NCBI GenBank assembly: GCA_040752855.1
Contig: JBFMHP010000019.1
Span: 268,793-332,792, forward strand
Length of the DNA stretch: 64,000 nt
From: JBFMHP01 sp040752855
GTDB taxonomy: Bacteria > Pseudomonadota > Gammaproteobacteria > RBG-16-57-12
Direction of reading: 5' to 3'
Positions within the stretch are counted from its first letter, which is position 1; each line of letters opens with the position of its first letter. The notes under the pieces were generated by a model. It ran no database searches. It saw only the letters and a list, made by a program, of their open reading frames with translations, and was not told where the DNA came from. The position numbers and the translations under genes were made by a program. This document shows positions 52,701-60,532 of the stretch, piece after piece.

Positions 52701-53389
52701 CAGGAACAGTCGCGCTCGCCCAGGGCGATAGCCTGGCCCTGGCCGTCACCAAACACCTGCACCTCAATGTGACGCGCGCGGGCGATGAATTTTTCCAGAA
52801 ACACACCGCTGTTGGCGAAGTTGCTGGCGCTCAAACGGCGCACCGAATCAAACGCCGCGCGCAGCTCCTCGTCGGTGTGGCAGAGCTGCATGCCGATGCC
52901 ACCGCCCCCGGCGGTGCTCTTGAGCATGACGGGGTAGCCAATCTGCTGCGCGGACACGAGGGCCTCGTCCAGATCGTTCAACAGCCCACTACCTGACAGC
53001 AAGGGTACCTGATGTTCACTGGCCAGTCGGCGCGCCTCGTGCTTCAAGCCGAAGGCTGCCATGTGCACGGTGGTCGGGCCGATGAAGGTCACGCCTTCGA
53101 CCGCGCAGCGTTGCACGAAATCCGCGTTTTCGCTCAAAAACCCGTAACCGGGATGCACCGCCTGGGCGCCGCTGCGGCGCATGATTTCAAACAGCTTGTC
53201 CTGGTTGAGATAGGTCTCGCTGACGCGCCCGCCGCCCAGGCTGTAGGCTTCATCGGCCAGCACCACGTGCCGCGAATCGGCATCGTCCTCGGCATAGACC
53301 GCCACCGCGGCGATCCCCATGCGGCGCAGGGTGCGGATGATGCGCACGGCAATCGCGCCACGATTGGCAATCAGTATCTTGCTGAACAT
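49787..53389 (-). CDS. Guanidine carboxylase (annotated urea carboxylase)
   Basis: 1200 residues from ATG at 53389 (MFSKILIANRG). Domains in order: biotin carboxylase (1-450, with the GGGGIGMQL loop), KipA/AHS2-like (about 465-780), KipI/AHS1-like (about 800-1020) and biotin carrier with biotinyl Lys1164 in ESMKMEI. The architecture is that of urea carboxylase. Because the operon has a guanidine-I riboswitch and two DUF1989 partners, guanidine is the more likely substrate, giving carboxyguanidine. The TAG stop lies in a GTAGGGTGGGC repeat. Preceded by UAAP2. Confidence 0.9.
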   Translation of the reverse strand: MFSKILIANRGAIAVRIIRTLRRMGIAAVAVYAEDDADSRHVVLADEAYSLGGGRVSETYLNQDKLFEIMRRSGAQAVHPGYGFLSENADFVQRCAVEGVTFIGPTTVHMAAFGLKHEARRLASEHQVPLLSGSGLLNDLDEALVSAQQIGYPVMLKSTAGGGGIGMQLCHTDEELRAAFDSVRRLSASNFANSGVFLEKFIARARHIEVQVFGDGQGQAIALGERDCSCQRRNQKVIEETPAPGLKEETRQALHETATRLLRAVAYRNAGTVEFVYDQDTRQFYFLEVNTRLQVEHGVTEQVYGVDLVQWMVELAAGVLPPLDRLARDLQSNGHSIQARLYAEDPNKQFQPAAGLLTQVEFPAREGLRIDTWIESGIEVPAQYDPMLAKVIATAPTREAAIAQLQHALGECQVFGIETNRDYVRAVLASDDFAAGAMTTRALNRFAYAPHSIDVLSAGTLTTIQDYPGRSGYWDVGVPPSGPFDSYSFRLGNRLLGNDAQAAGLEITLTGPTLRFNHAAQIVLTGAPMRALLDEQEIAFWELVTVRPGQVLRLDKVGEAGARSYLLIKGGLQCPAYLGSRATFTLGQFGGHGGRALRTGDVLHLAPLVNAVAPRSVPPALRPNLSREWQIQVIYGPHGAPDFFTEADIEAFFNARWEVHYNSSRTGIRLVGPKPQWARSDGGEAGMHPSNIHDNAYAIGTIDFTGDMPVILGPDGPSLGGFVCPATVIGADLWKLGQLKAGDKVRFIPVAIHAAVAQAKQQDENIAALGGALPAPAPRHRPATPVVRRIEANGDAPQVVYRPAGDSYLLVEYGPLMLDVRLRFRVHALMLQLQHQAHPDIRELTPGIRSLQVHYDSQRLSLTELLAQLEAAEQQLQHSDLDEVPARIVHLPLSWDDAACRLAIEKYMKSVRQDAPWCPSNIEFIRRINGLDSIEAVKSIVFDASYLVMGLGDVYLGAPVATPIDPRHRLVTTKYNPARTWTAENSVGIGGSYLCIYGMEGPGGYQFVGRTLQMWNRYKQTEVFRQPWLLRFFDQIRFYEVSDSELQQIRRDFPRGRYPIRIEQTTFSLRAYEEFLAANAADIAAFNTRRNAAFEAELQRWVASGQINFNAAQDLIVNQGEEEAIPANCSAIESPVAGSVWKLLVRPGQTLSAGQPLVIMESMKMEIEVTAPHAGVVYAINREEGQQVSAGQALLILQQP

Positions 53390-53456
53390 GGTTGTTTGTC
53401 TTCGAAGTGGCGGGCCGTCCCGCCGAGCACACGGATCGCGCAGGCCGTCCTGCGGA

Positions 53457-54095
53457 TCAATCCCACACCAGCACCTCGATGGGCGTGGGGTTGTAGCCAT
53501 TACAGGGATTGTTCAACTGCGGGCAGTTGGAGATCAGCACAATTACATCCATGCACGCACGCAACTCCACGTATTTGCCCGCCGCGGAGATGCCGTCGGC
53601 AAAGGTCAACCCGCCCTCGGCGGTCACCGGCACGTTCATGAAGAAATTGATGTTGTGCGTGATGTCGCGCTTGCTCATGCCGAACTGTTCGTTTTGCGCC
53701 ACGGCGAGCATCCAGCTGTCGCGGCAGGCGTGCATGCACTTTTTCTCCAGCGCGTAGCGCACGGTGTTGCTCTCCGTGGCGCACGCCCCGCCCAGGGTAT
53801 CGTGCCGCCCACAGGTGTCGGCGACGATCTCCAGCATCACATTGCCCTCGTTGGAAAGGAGCCGGCTGCCGGCGCTGAGATAGACATTGCCCTGGGCGCG
53901 GATGGTATCCATCGCGCTGTAGCGCTCGCCCGGATCGTTGGCGTTGTAGAACAGGGTGTCGGCGGCTTGGTTGCCTTCGAGATCGAGGATGCGCAACGTC
54001 TGCCCCGCCTTGACCACCTTCATCCAGTAATCGCCGGCATCGACCCGCTCGCGATAAACCGCCTGTTCCACGCGTAAGCTGCTTTCCTTAATCAT
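53457..54095 (-). CDS. Urea amidolyase-associated protein 2 (carboxyguanidine deiminase subunit)
   Basis: 212 residues from ATG at 54095; a longer frame to 54347 lies inside UAAP1. A DUF1989 protein with TLRILDLEGNQAADTLFYNA, CGRHDTLGGACATESN and ITHNINFFMNVPV. In guanidine-degrading bacteria the UAAP1/UAAP2 pair (CgdAB) is a carboxyguanidine deiminase that makes allophanate. It overlaps UAAP1 by 8 bases and lies 67 bases before the carboxylase. Confidence 0.9.
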   Translation of the reverse strand: MIKESSLRVEQAVYRERVDAGDYWMKVVKAGQTLRILDLEGNQAADTLFYNANDPGERYSAMDTIRAQGNVYLSAGSRLLSNEGNVMLEIVADTCGRHDTLGGACATESNTVRYALEKKCMHACRDSWMLAVAQNEQFGMSKRDITHNINFFMNVPVTAEGGLTFADGISAAGKYVELRACMDVIVLISNCPQLNNPCNGYNPTPIEVLVWD

Positions 54096-54816
54096 GACCG
54101 CACCCCAGATGATAGAGCTGAATGTTGGTGAAGCCGCGCGTGTTTTCCGCGCACAGCGTCCGACATGCATCATTAGCGGCAACCGGCGCGGCGCGGCGGA
54201 TGGTGTAGCCGATGGCCTTGCGCGGATACTCCGGCGCAGGATTGAGCGGATGCGGACAGGTGTGCAACAGCACCAGGGTATCCATCTCAAAACGCAGTTC
54301 CACATGATCGCCGGCCATTGAGTGGCCGCCGACATAGTGCAGGTCACCGTTGTCAGCTACCGCCACCTTGCTGAAGAAATTGACATTGGCGGCCATGTCC
54401 TTGCGTCCCAAGCCGTATTTCGCCAACTCCACCAGGAAGCTGTCGTAGCCATTGCGTTGCCAATCGTTGCGATACTGCTGATAACGGCGTTCGCCCCAGC
54501 GCTCGCGCACCAGCTGCGCGTTGGCGTTGCCGCACACGGTGTCGTGCCAGCCCACGGTGTCGGTGATAATCGAGCAGAAGATGCGCCCCATGTCGGAATA
54601 TAGGCAATGACCCTGATGCAGTTTGAAGGTGTGCTGGCACTTGAGAGTGTCCGGGGCGTTGTAGCGCTCCAGAGGATTGTTGGGGTTGTAAAACAGCATG
54701 CCGACATTGGCGCCGCCTTCCAGGTCGGTCAACCGCAGCACAGTGCCGCGGCGCATCAACAGCGACCAGTGGCAGCCTCCGCCGAGTTGGTCCTGATACA
54801 GGATGTCTTCTGTCAT
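54088..54816 (-). CDS. Urea amidolyase-associated protein 1 (carboxyguanidine deiminase subunit)
   Basis: 242 residues, the DUF1989 paralogue of the following gene, with LRLTDLEGGANVGMLFYNPNNP and VGWHDTVCGN, MAANVNFFSKVAV. It starts 9 bases after the ATPase stop. The probable deiminase heterodimer with UAAP2 connects the carboxylase to allophanate hydrolase. Confidence 0.9.
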   Translation of the reverse strand: MTEDILYQDQLGGGCHWSLLMRRGTVLRLTDLEGGANVGMLFYNPNNPLERYNAPDTLKCQHTFKLHQGHCLYSDMGRIFCSIITDTVGWHDTVCGNANAQLVRERWGERRYQQYRNDWQRNGYDSFLVELAKYGLGRKDMAANVNFFSKVAVADNGDLHYVGGHSMAGDHVELRFEMDTLVLLHTCPHPLNPAPEYPRKAIGYTIRRAAPVAANDACRTLCAENTRGFTNIQLYHLGCGHD

Positions 54817-54825
54817 TTTATCCTC

Positions 54826-55611
54826 CTATAGACCCTGGGCCTGACGGGTGACCGTCAGGTCCCGGTCGATGCGTTTGTAAAGGCTGTGCTCGGTTTGCCC
54901 TACCGGGATGTCGTAGGTGATATGAGAGCCGTAGGCGTTTGGGGCCTGCGGATCGTTGCGCACTTTGTCGAACACCCAGAGCCGCGTCCCCAGATAAAAG
55001 CCTTCGCGCAGGTCATGGGTGACCATGAAAATGTTGAGCCGGGTGTCGCGCCAGATGTCGAGGATCAGCTCATGCATGTCGGCGCGGATACCGGGGTCGA
55101 GCGCGCCGAAGGGCTCATCGAGCAGCAGTACCTTGGGGCGTTTTAACAACGCCTGCGCAATGGCCAGCCGTTGCTGCATGCCGCCCGAGAGTTGGTGGGG
55201 ATAGCGCTCGGCGGCATGTTCGAGCCCCACCTTGCGCAGCATCGCGCGCGCCTCCTCCTGCGCTGCGGCCCTGGCCTTGCCGAACAGCCGGCCCAACAGC
55301 GGTGCCTGCTCCAACTCGCGCACGACGAGCAGGTTCTCGAGCGCGGTGAGATGCGGGAACACCGAGTAGCGCTGAAACACGATGCCACGATCGGCATCCG
55401 GCTCATCGCGGAGCGGAGCACCATCGATGCGGATATCGCCCTTGCTGGGCTGCTCCACGCCCAGCAGCATGCGCAGGAAGCTGGTCTTGCCGCAACCGGA
55501 GGTGCCGACGATGGTGATGAACTCCCCCTGCGCCACCCTCGCGTTGAGACGCTCCAACACCACGGCATCATCGTAACGCAGCCACACATTGCTCACGTCG
55601 ATGAAACTCAT
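54826..55611 (-). CDS. Guanidine-operon ABC transporter ATP-binding protein
   Basis: 261 residues from ATG at 55611, coupled to the permease by an ATGA overlap. Walker A GTSGCGKTS, signature LSGGMQQRLA and Walker B LLLDEPFGALD place it in the nitrate/taurine-type ABC family used by urea-amidolyase-associated importers. The C-terminal tail (about 215-261) is specific to this subgroup. Confidence 0.9.
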   Translation of the reverse strand: MSFIDVSNVWLRYDDAVVLERLNARVAQGEFITIVGTSGCGKTSFLRMLLGVEQPSKGDIRIDGAPLRDEPDADRGIVFQRYSVFPHLTALENLLVVRELEQAPLLGRLFGKARAAAQEEARAMLRKVGLEHAAERYPHQLSGGMQQRLAIAQALLKRPKVLLLDEPFGALDPGIRADMHELILDIWRDTRLNIFMVTHDLREGFYLGTRLWVFDKVRNDPQAPNAYGSHITYDIPVGQTEHSLYKRIDRDLTVTRQAQGL

Positions 55612-56435
55612 GTGCGTCCGCCTCCGTTGCTGTGGAACCAGGGATAGAAGGCCAGTGACAGGCGCCGCAGCAGCCAGTCGGTGAGAAAGGCCAGCAGCGT
55701 GATCCACGCCACGTAGGGCAGGATGACGTCCATATCGAGGTAGCGACGCACCAGGAAGATGCGATAGCCCAGACCATCCTGTGCGGCGATGGCCTCGGCG
55801 GCGATGAGAAACAGCCACGCCGCGCCCAGCGACAGGCGCACCGCTTCGATCAGCCGCGGCATGATCTGCGGCAGTACCACACGCATGATCACCTGCCAGG
55901 AGCTGGCGCCCAGCGTCTGCGCCTTGATGAGCTGCTCGGCTGGCAACTCCAGGGCCTTGTTTTGCAGATCGCGGATGATAAACGGCGTGATGCCCAGCGC
56001 GATCAGCATCACCTTGGACAACTCACCCAAACCAAAGATGATGAACAGGATCGGCAGAATGGCCATCGGCGGGATCAGCGACCATACCGTGACGATCGGC
56101 GCGAGGTGGGCGCGCGCCAGCGGCACCGCGCCATTGAACAAGCCCACCAACAGACCCACCAAGGCACTGACGCCCACACCGAGAAATAGCCGCTGCAGGC
56201 TGGCCCAGGTGTCGCCCCAGAACAGATACTCGCCGGTGCGCGCGCTGGGCTCGAAGACCATGCGTTGGATCGCGGCACCAAAGTCGCTGAAGGCAGGCAT
56301 GAGTTTGTCGTCCGGATTGAGCGCCAGACGCGCGTCGGAGGCGAACAGATACACCAGCAGCAGCACCACGAAGGGCAGCGCCCCGAGCAGAAAGCGCGTG
56401 GTGTGGTCTGGCTTGATATTGATGATGCGTTTCAT
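55608..56435 (-). CDS. Guanidine-operon ABC transporter permease
   Basis: 275 residues with about six membrane segments and the inner-membrane EAA loop (LIKAQTLGASSWQVIMRVVLPQ). Nitrate/taurine permease type. It follows the substrate-binding protein by 76 bases and overlaps the ATPase gene. Confidence 0.9.
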   Translation of the reverse strand: MKRIINIKPDHTTRFLLGALPFVVLLLVYLFASDARLALNPDDKLMPAFSDFGAAIQRMVFEPSARTGEYLFWGDTWASLQRLFLGVGVSALVGLLVGLFNGAVPLARAHLAPIVTVWSLIPPMAILPILFIIFGLGELSKVMLIALGITPFIIRDLQNKALELPAEQLIKAQTLGASSWQVIMRVVLPQIMPRLIEAVRLSLGAAWLFLIAAEAIAAQDGLGYRIFLVRRYLDMDVILPYVAWITLLAFLTDWLLRRLSLAFYPWFHSNGGGRT

Positions 56436-56511
56436 CGTTTGCCTGCTTGCTACGCCCTCCCGGCATTGGGAGGGCCTGATTGCGGGTTGGTTTGTAGCTT
56501 TCTACAGGCTG

Positions 56512-57561
56512 TCAGAGCTTGCCCTGCGCGGCCTGCGCCATGTAGCTCGGATCAAAGCGCAGCTTGATATTGGCCTTGTTGCCATAGACACCGGCGGGGG
56601 TTTCGATGCCGATGAACTTGGCATCCGGCGCGCCCTCACCGAGCAGCCCGTGGGCGAAGCTGAACTCGGCCACGTACTGCATGGTGGTCTTCAGTTTCGG
56701 GCTCTGGGTGAAGCTCACGGCAGCGGTGGCCTGGTAGAACATCTCGGTGGTCGCCAGCTGCGCCTCGAAGCCCTTGAGGTCGGTACCGGAGGCCTTGGCC
56801 ATCGCGGTGCGCGCGGCCACCGCCTTCTTATCCTTGCCCTGCATGGTTTGCATGATTTCATACCAGGCACCGGTCAGCGCCTTGCCGAATTTTGGATTGT
56901 CCTGCAGGGTCTTGGTGTTGACCACCATCAGGTCGATGATCTCACCCGGGATCTGACTCGAATTGAACACCTCGTGGCTGTCGGGCATGGCCTTGATCTC
57001 GCTCAAGAGCGGATTCCAGGTGGTCACGGCGGTGACATCCGACGTGGTATAGACGCCCACCATATCGGCATCGGAGGTGTTGACCACACTGATGTCCTTT
57101 TCGACTAGACCGATAGTGCCCAAGGCGCGGGCCAGCAGATAGTGCGAGACGCTCAATTCCACCAGGTTGACCTTCTGGCCCTTGATGTCCTTCAACGCCT
57201 TCTTGCCTTTGAGCACGACACCGTCATTGCCGTTAGAGAAGTCGCCGACGATGAGCGCGGTGGAATCGACACCACCGGCGGCGGGGATGGTGAGCGCATC
57301 CATATTGGTCATGGTGCAGCCGTCGAAACCGCCGGAAGTGTATTGATTGATCGACTCGACATAGTCATTGATCTGCACCACGTCGATGGTGATGCCATAC
57401 TTGTCGGCCCACTTCTTGACGATGCCGGCCTGGGCGCCGTAATCCCACGGCATCCAGCCGACATAGATCGACCAGCAGACCTTAAAGTGGTCCTTGGCCA
57501 AGGCAGTGGTAGAGAGGGTGACAAGCGCTAATGCGAAGACGAGTTTGAATAGGGATTTCAT
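56512..57561 (-). CDS. Guanidine-operon substrate-binding protein (annotated urea ABC transporter)
   Basis: 349 residues. Signal peptide LFKLVFALALVTLSTTALAKD, then a NitT/TauT-type binding fold with VCWSIYVGWMPWDYGAQAGIV and GGFDGCTMTNMDAL. This family is annotated as a putative urea binder, but behind a guanidine-I riboswitch it is more likely a guanidine binder. It is first in the seven-gene operon; ribosome site GGAGG is close to the ATG. Confidence 0.9.
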   Translation of the reverse strand: MKSLFKLVFALALVTLSTTALAKDHFKVCWSIYVGWMPWDYGAQAGIVKKWADKYGITIDVVQINDYVESINQYTSGGFDGCTMTNMDALTIPAAGGVDSTALIVGDFSNGNDGVVLKGKKALKDIKGQKVNLVELSVSHYLLARALGTIGLVEKDISVVNTSDADMVGVYTTSDVTAVTTWNPLLSEIKAMPDSHEVFNSSQIPGEIIDLMVVNTKTLQDNPKFGKALTGAWYEIMQTMQGKDKKAVAARTAMAKASGTDLKGFEAQLATTEMFYQATAAVSFTQSPKLKTTMQYVAEFSFAHGLLGEGAPDAKFIGIETPAGVYGNKANIKLRFDPSYMAQAAQGKL

Positions 57562-57600
57562 TGATACCTCCAGCTCAGCGGATTACACGGTTTTTGTTCG

Positions 57601-57635
57601 CATAAAAGAGATCAACGCGCGGTTGCTGTGATCTC
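57601..57635 (-). terminator. Intrinsic terminator of the guanidine riboswitch
   Basis: On the minus strand GAGATCA (57635-57629) pairs with TGATCTC (57614-57608), followed by TTTTATG. The left arm shares the GGGAGA end of the aptamer, so ligand binding should prevent terminator formation and switch the operon on. Confidence 0.78.
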
Positions 57636-57735
57636 CCGGGCTTTTATCCCGCCGTGTAACCTGTTGCGGAATACCGCTGCAGGTCGATGGCTCTCGGTCC
57701 AGACGCCGTGAGGCCGGAACCCTAGCCATCCATTT
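57628..57735 (-). promoter_or_regulatory. Guanidine-I (ykkC) riboswitch
   Basis: The minus strand contains the conserved blocks in order: GGATGGCTAGGGTTCCGG, then GTCTGGACCGAGAGCC, then ACACGGCGGGATAAAAG followed by CCCGGGAGA. Spacing and sequence match the guanidine-I aptamer. It lies about 65 bases upstream of the binding-protein gene and is followed by an overlapping terminator. Confidence 0.95.
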
Positions 57736-57791
57736 CTTTTTCATCATTGGCAGCGCCGCCGATGACAGCTCTTATGCACTACTACTGTAAA

Positions 57792-57806
57792 GCACGGACT
57801 GTGCCA
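57792..57806 (-). promoter_or_regulatory. Probable sigma-54 promoter of the guanidine operon
   Basis: The minus strand reads TGGCACAGTCCGTGC: perfect -24, and -12 GTGC for TTGC with correct spacing. A start about 12 bases downstream gives a short leader before the riboswitch. The activator is probably NtrC, but no clear paired NtrC site was found. Confidence 0.62.
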
Positions 57807-57902
57807 GGTCCCAGACACGAACTAACAGGCACTTACGTTCGGACGCGTGCACCGCGTTCGCGCATACGCACGCAAACGGCATTCGTTTGGTGCAAGGCAT
57901 GG

Positions 57903-58601
57903 TCATACCGTCAGGTATTGGCGAACCAATCCTTCGTCCAGTTCCCCCATCGCGCCTTGTGCCACGGCACGACCGCGATCCAGGATGGTGAACCGGTCGC
58001 CGATACGGCGCGCGAAAGGTAGTTTTTGTTCAACCAACAATACCGTCAGGCCACTCTCTTGGTTGAGCTTCAGGATGACATCTCCGATCTGCTGCACGAT
58101 GTTGGGTTGAATGCCTTCCGTTGGCTCATCGAGAATCAACAGGGTGGGATCGAGCACCAGGGCGCGGCCGATCGCCAATTGTTGCTGCTGACCACCGGAG
58201 AGATCACCTCCGCGCCTTTGGCGCATCTCATGCAGCACCGGAAAAAGTTCGTAGATCTTTTCCGGGATCTTGCGCGTCCTGTCTCGCCGCGCTGACAAGC
58301 CGATCTTGAGATTTTCCTCCACAGTGAGCTGTGCAAAGATCTCGCGACCTTGCGGCACATAACCGATACCGATGCGCGCGCGTTGTTCGGGGCTTAGTTG
58401 TTCCAGGTTGTGCTTATCGTCGTAACGCATGCTTCCGCCACGCACCGGCAGCAGCCCCATGATCGCCTTGAGCAGCGTCGTCTTGCCCACCCCGTTGCGG
58501 CCCATCAGACATACGCAAGCGCCGCGGGGTACTTCGAAGTCGATATCCCAAAGGGCATGGCTTTCGCCGTAATATTGATTGAGCCGCTCGATCTTCAACA
58601 T
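57903..58601 (-). CDS. urtE: Urea ABC transporter ATP-binding protein UrtE
   Basis: 232 residues. Walker A GRNGVGKTT, signature LSGGQQQQLA and Walker B LLILDEPTEGIQP; LivF-like, with IGYVPQGREIFAQLTV typical of UrtE. It overlaps urtD by 7 bases and is last in urtABCDE; no terminator is clear before the guanidine operon. Confidence 0.95.
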   Translation of the reverse strand: MLKIERLNQYYGESHALWDIDFEVPRGACVCLMGRNGVGKTTLLKAIMGLLPVRGGSMRYDDKHNLEQLSPEQRARIGIGYVPQGREIFAQLTVEENLKIGLSARRDRTRKIPEKIYELFPVLHEMRQRRGGDLSGGQQQQLAIGRALVLDPTLLILDEPTEGIQPNIVQQIGDVILKLNQESGLTVLLVEQKLPFARRIGDRFTILDRGRAVAQGAMGELDEGLVRQYLTV

Positions 58602-59380
58602 ACCGCCTCACCCAGGTACACCTCGATGACACGCGGATCGTTCTGCACCTGATCCATGGACCCCTCCGCCAGCACATGTCCCTCGTGCAGCACGGTCACG
58701 GTTCGGGCGATCGACCGCACAAACTCCATATCGTGTTCAACCACGACCACCGAGTGCTTGCCCGCCAGACTGGTCAGCAGCTCCGCGGTCCGCTCCGTCT
58801 CTTGATGGGTCATCCCGGCAATCGGTTCATCCACCAAAAGGACTCGCGGGTTCTGAATCACCAGCATACCGATCTCCAGCCACTGTTTCTGTCCGTGAGA
58901 AAGCCGGGCCGCGCGCAAATCACGCTCTTCCCGCAAATTGATAATACCCAGCACTTCGTCGATACGGTCGCGCTGCGCACCATTGAGCGAAAAAAAGAGG
59001 CTGGCCATAACACGCTTGTCCGCCGCCATCGCCAGTTCAAGATTTTCGACCACAGTGTGTTCAGGAAAAACGGTCGGCTTTTGAAACTTCCGTCCAATGC
59101 CAGCCGAGGCAATCTGATGTTCACTAATCTTGGTAAGATCCATGGTCTGGCCGAAGTAGACCGACCCCGAATCGGGTCGCGTCTTACCGGTGATGATATC
59201 CATCATGGTGGTTTTACCGGCACCGTTTGGGCCGATGATGCAACGCAACTCGCCGTCATCAATGGTGAGATTGAGGTCTTTTATCGCCCTGAAACCATCG
59301 AAACTGACGTTCACTCCTTCGAGATACAGGATCGGGCCATGGCTGACATCCACCTCGCCGGGGCGTACGATATGCGTCAT
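58595..59380 (-). CDS. urtD: Urea ABC transporter ATP-binding protein UrtD
   Basis: 261 residues, LivG-like. Walker A GPNGAGKTT, signature LSHGQKQWLEI (a UrtD-type variant) and Walker B VLLVDEPIAGM. It overlaps urtC by 4 bases and urtE by 7. Confidence 0.95.
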   Translation of the reverse strand: MTHIVRPGEVDVSHGPILYLEGVNVSFDGFRAIKDLNLTIDDGELRCIIGPNGAGKTTMMDIITGKTRPDSGSVYFGQTMDLTKISEHQIASAGIGRKFQKPTVFPEHTVVENLELAMAADKRVMASLFFSLNGAQRDRIDEVLGIINLREERDLRAARLSHGQKQWLEIGMLVIQNPRVLLVDEPIAGMTHQETERTAELLTSLAGKHSVVVVEHDMEFVRSIARTVTVLHEGHVLAEGSMDQVQNDPRVIEVYLGEAVC

Positions 59381-60531
59381 AAGCCCGCCTCCCCTCCGCC
59401 AGCTCGGCGATGAGCCAGCACTTTCTCCTTGACCTGATCAAACAACCCGATCAGGCCCTTGGGCAGAAAAATCGTGACAATGATAAACAGAGCGCCAAGA
59501 AAGAAGAGCCAGACCTCGGGCGCAAACCCGGTAAAGAATGTTTTGGCGTAATTGACCACAACGGCGCCCAATACCGCGCCAAACAACGAACCGCGTCCGC
59601 CGACGGCCACCCACACTACCAGCTCGATGGAATTGAGCGGAGAAAATTCGCTCGGATTGATAATGCCCACCTGCGGCACATACAAAGCCCCGGCAACACC
59701 GGCCAGAACCGCCGAAAACGTAAAGATCCAAAGCTTGTAGGATTCTACGCGATAGCCGCAGAAGCGGGCGCGCGACTCGGCATCGCGAATCGCCACCACC
59801 ACCCGGCCCATCTTGGAACGCACAATGAAACTGGAGAGTAGATAACCGGCCGCCAGCACCACACAAGTGATGACAAACAACGCGACACGCGTAGCGTCCT
59901 CATGCAAGGCGAAGCCGAGGATATCCTTAAAATCGGTTAATCCATTATTGCCGCCAAACCCCATTTCGTTGCGAAAAAAGGCCAGCATCAAGGCATAAGT
60001 CAGCGCCTGGGTAATGATGGATAGATATACTCCAGTTACGCGTGAACGGAAGGCGAGATATCCGAAAACATAGGCCAGCATTCCCGGCACCAGCAAGACC
60101 ATTAGTACGGCGAACCAGAATTGGTCGAATCCGTACCAATACCACGGCAGCTCCGTCCAATTGAGGAACACCATGAAATCGGGAAGTTCGGGATTGCCAT
60201 AGACGCCCCGCTCTCCGATCTGGCGCATCAGATACATACCCATGGCGTAACCACCCAAGGCGAAAAACGCCGCATGCCCCAAACTCAGAATGCCGCAATA
60301 GCCCCACACCAGATCCAGCGCGATTGCCAAAAGCGCAAAGCAGAGATACTTACCGAGCAGCGTCACGGTATACGTGGAGAGGTGAAGTGCCGCACCCTCA
60401 GGCACCGCCAAATTGAGTATCGGAACCGCGATTGCCAGCGCCAGCAGGATCTGCAGCAAAATGCGTCCGCCCCGGTCGCTGCTATAGAGTCGAGCCAAGA
60501 TACTTTGATATTGACTTGGAGACGTGTTCAT
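59377..60531 (-). CDS. urtC: Urea ABC transporter permease UrtC
   Basis: 384 residues from ATG at 60531 (MNTSPSQYQ), one base after the urtB stop. LivM-type permease with about nine membrane segments and GYCGILSLGHAAFFALGGYAMG. Inner membrane. Confidence 0.95.
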   Translation of the reverse strand: MNTSPSQYQSILARLYSSDRGGRILLQILLALAIAVPILNLAVPEGAALHLSTYTVTLLGKYLCFALLAIALDLVWGYCGILSLGHAAFFALGGYAMGMYLMRQIGERGVYGNPELPDFMVFLNWTELPWYWYGFDQFWFAVLMVLLVPGMLAYVFGYLAFRSRVTGVYLSIITQALTYALMLAFFRNEMGFGGNNGLTDFKDILGFALHEDATRVALFVITCVVLAAGYLLSSFIVRSKMGRVVVAIRDAESRARFCGYRVESYKLWIFTFSAVLAGVAGALYVPQVGIINPSEFSPLNSIELVVWVAVGGRGSLFGAVLGAVVVNYAKTFFTGFAPEVWLFFLGALFIIVTIFLPKGLIGLFDQVKEKVLAHRRAGGGEAGL

Positions 60532-60532
60532 C

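Noticed and set aside
49787..53389. Urea as the natural substrate of the biotin-dependent carboxylase
   Set aside because: Not excluded, but the guanidine-I riboswitch and paired DUF1989 genes point to guanidine.
57807..57902. NtrC site built from TGCACC and GGTGCA half-sites
   Set aside because: The half-sites are too far apart and not correctly spaced for a paired site.
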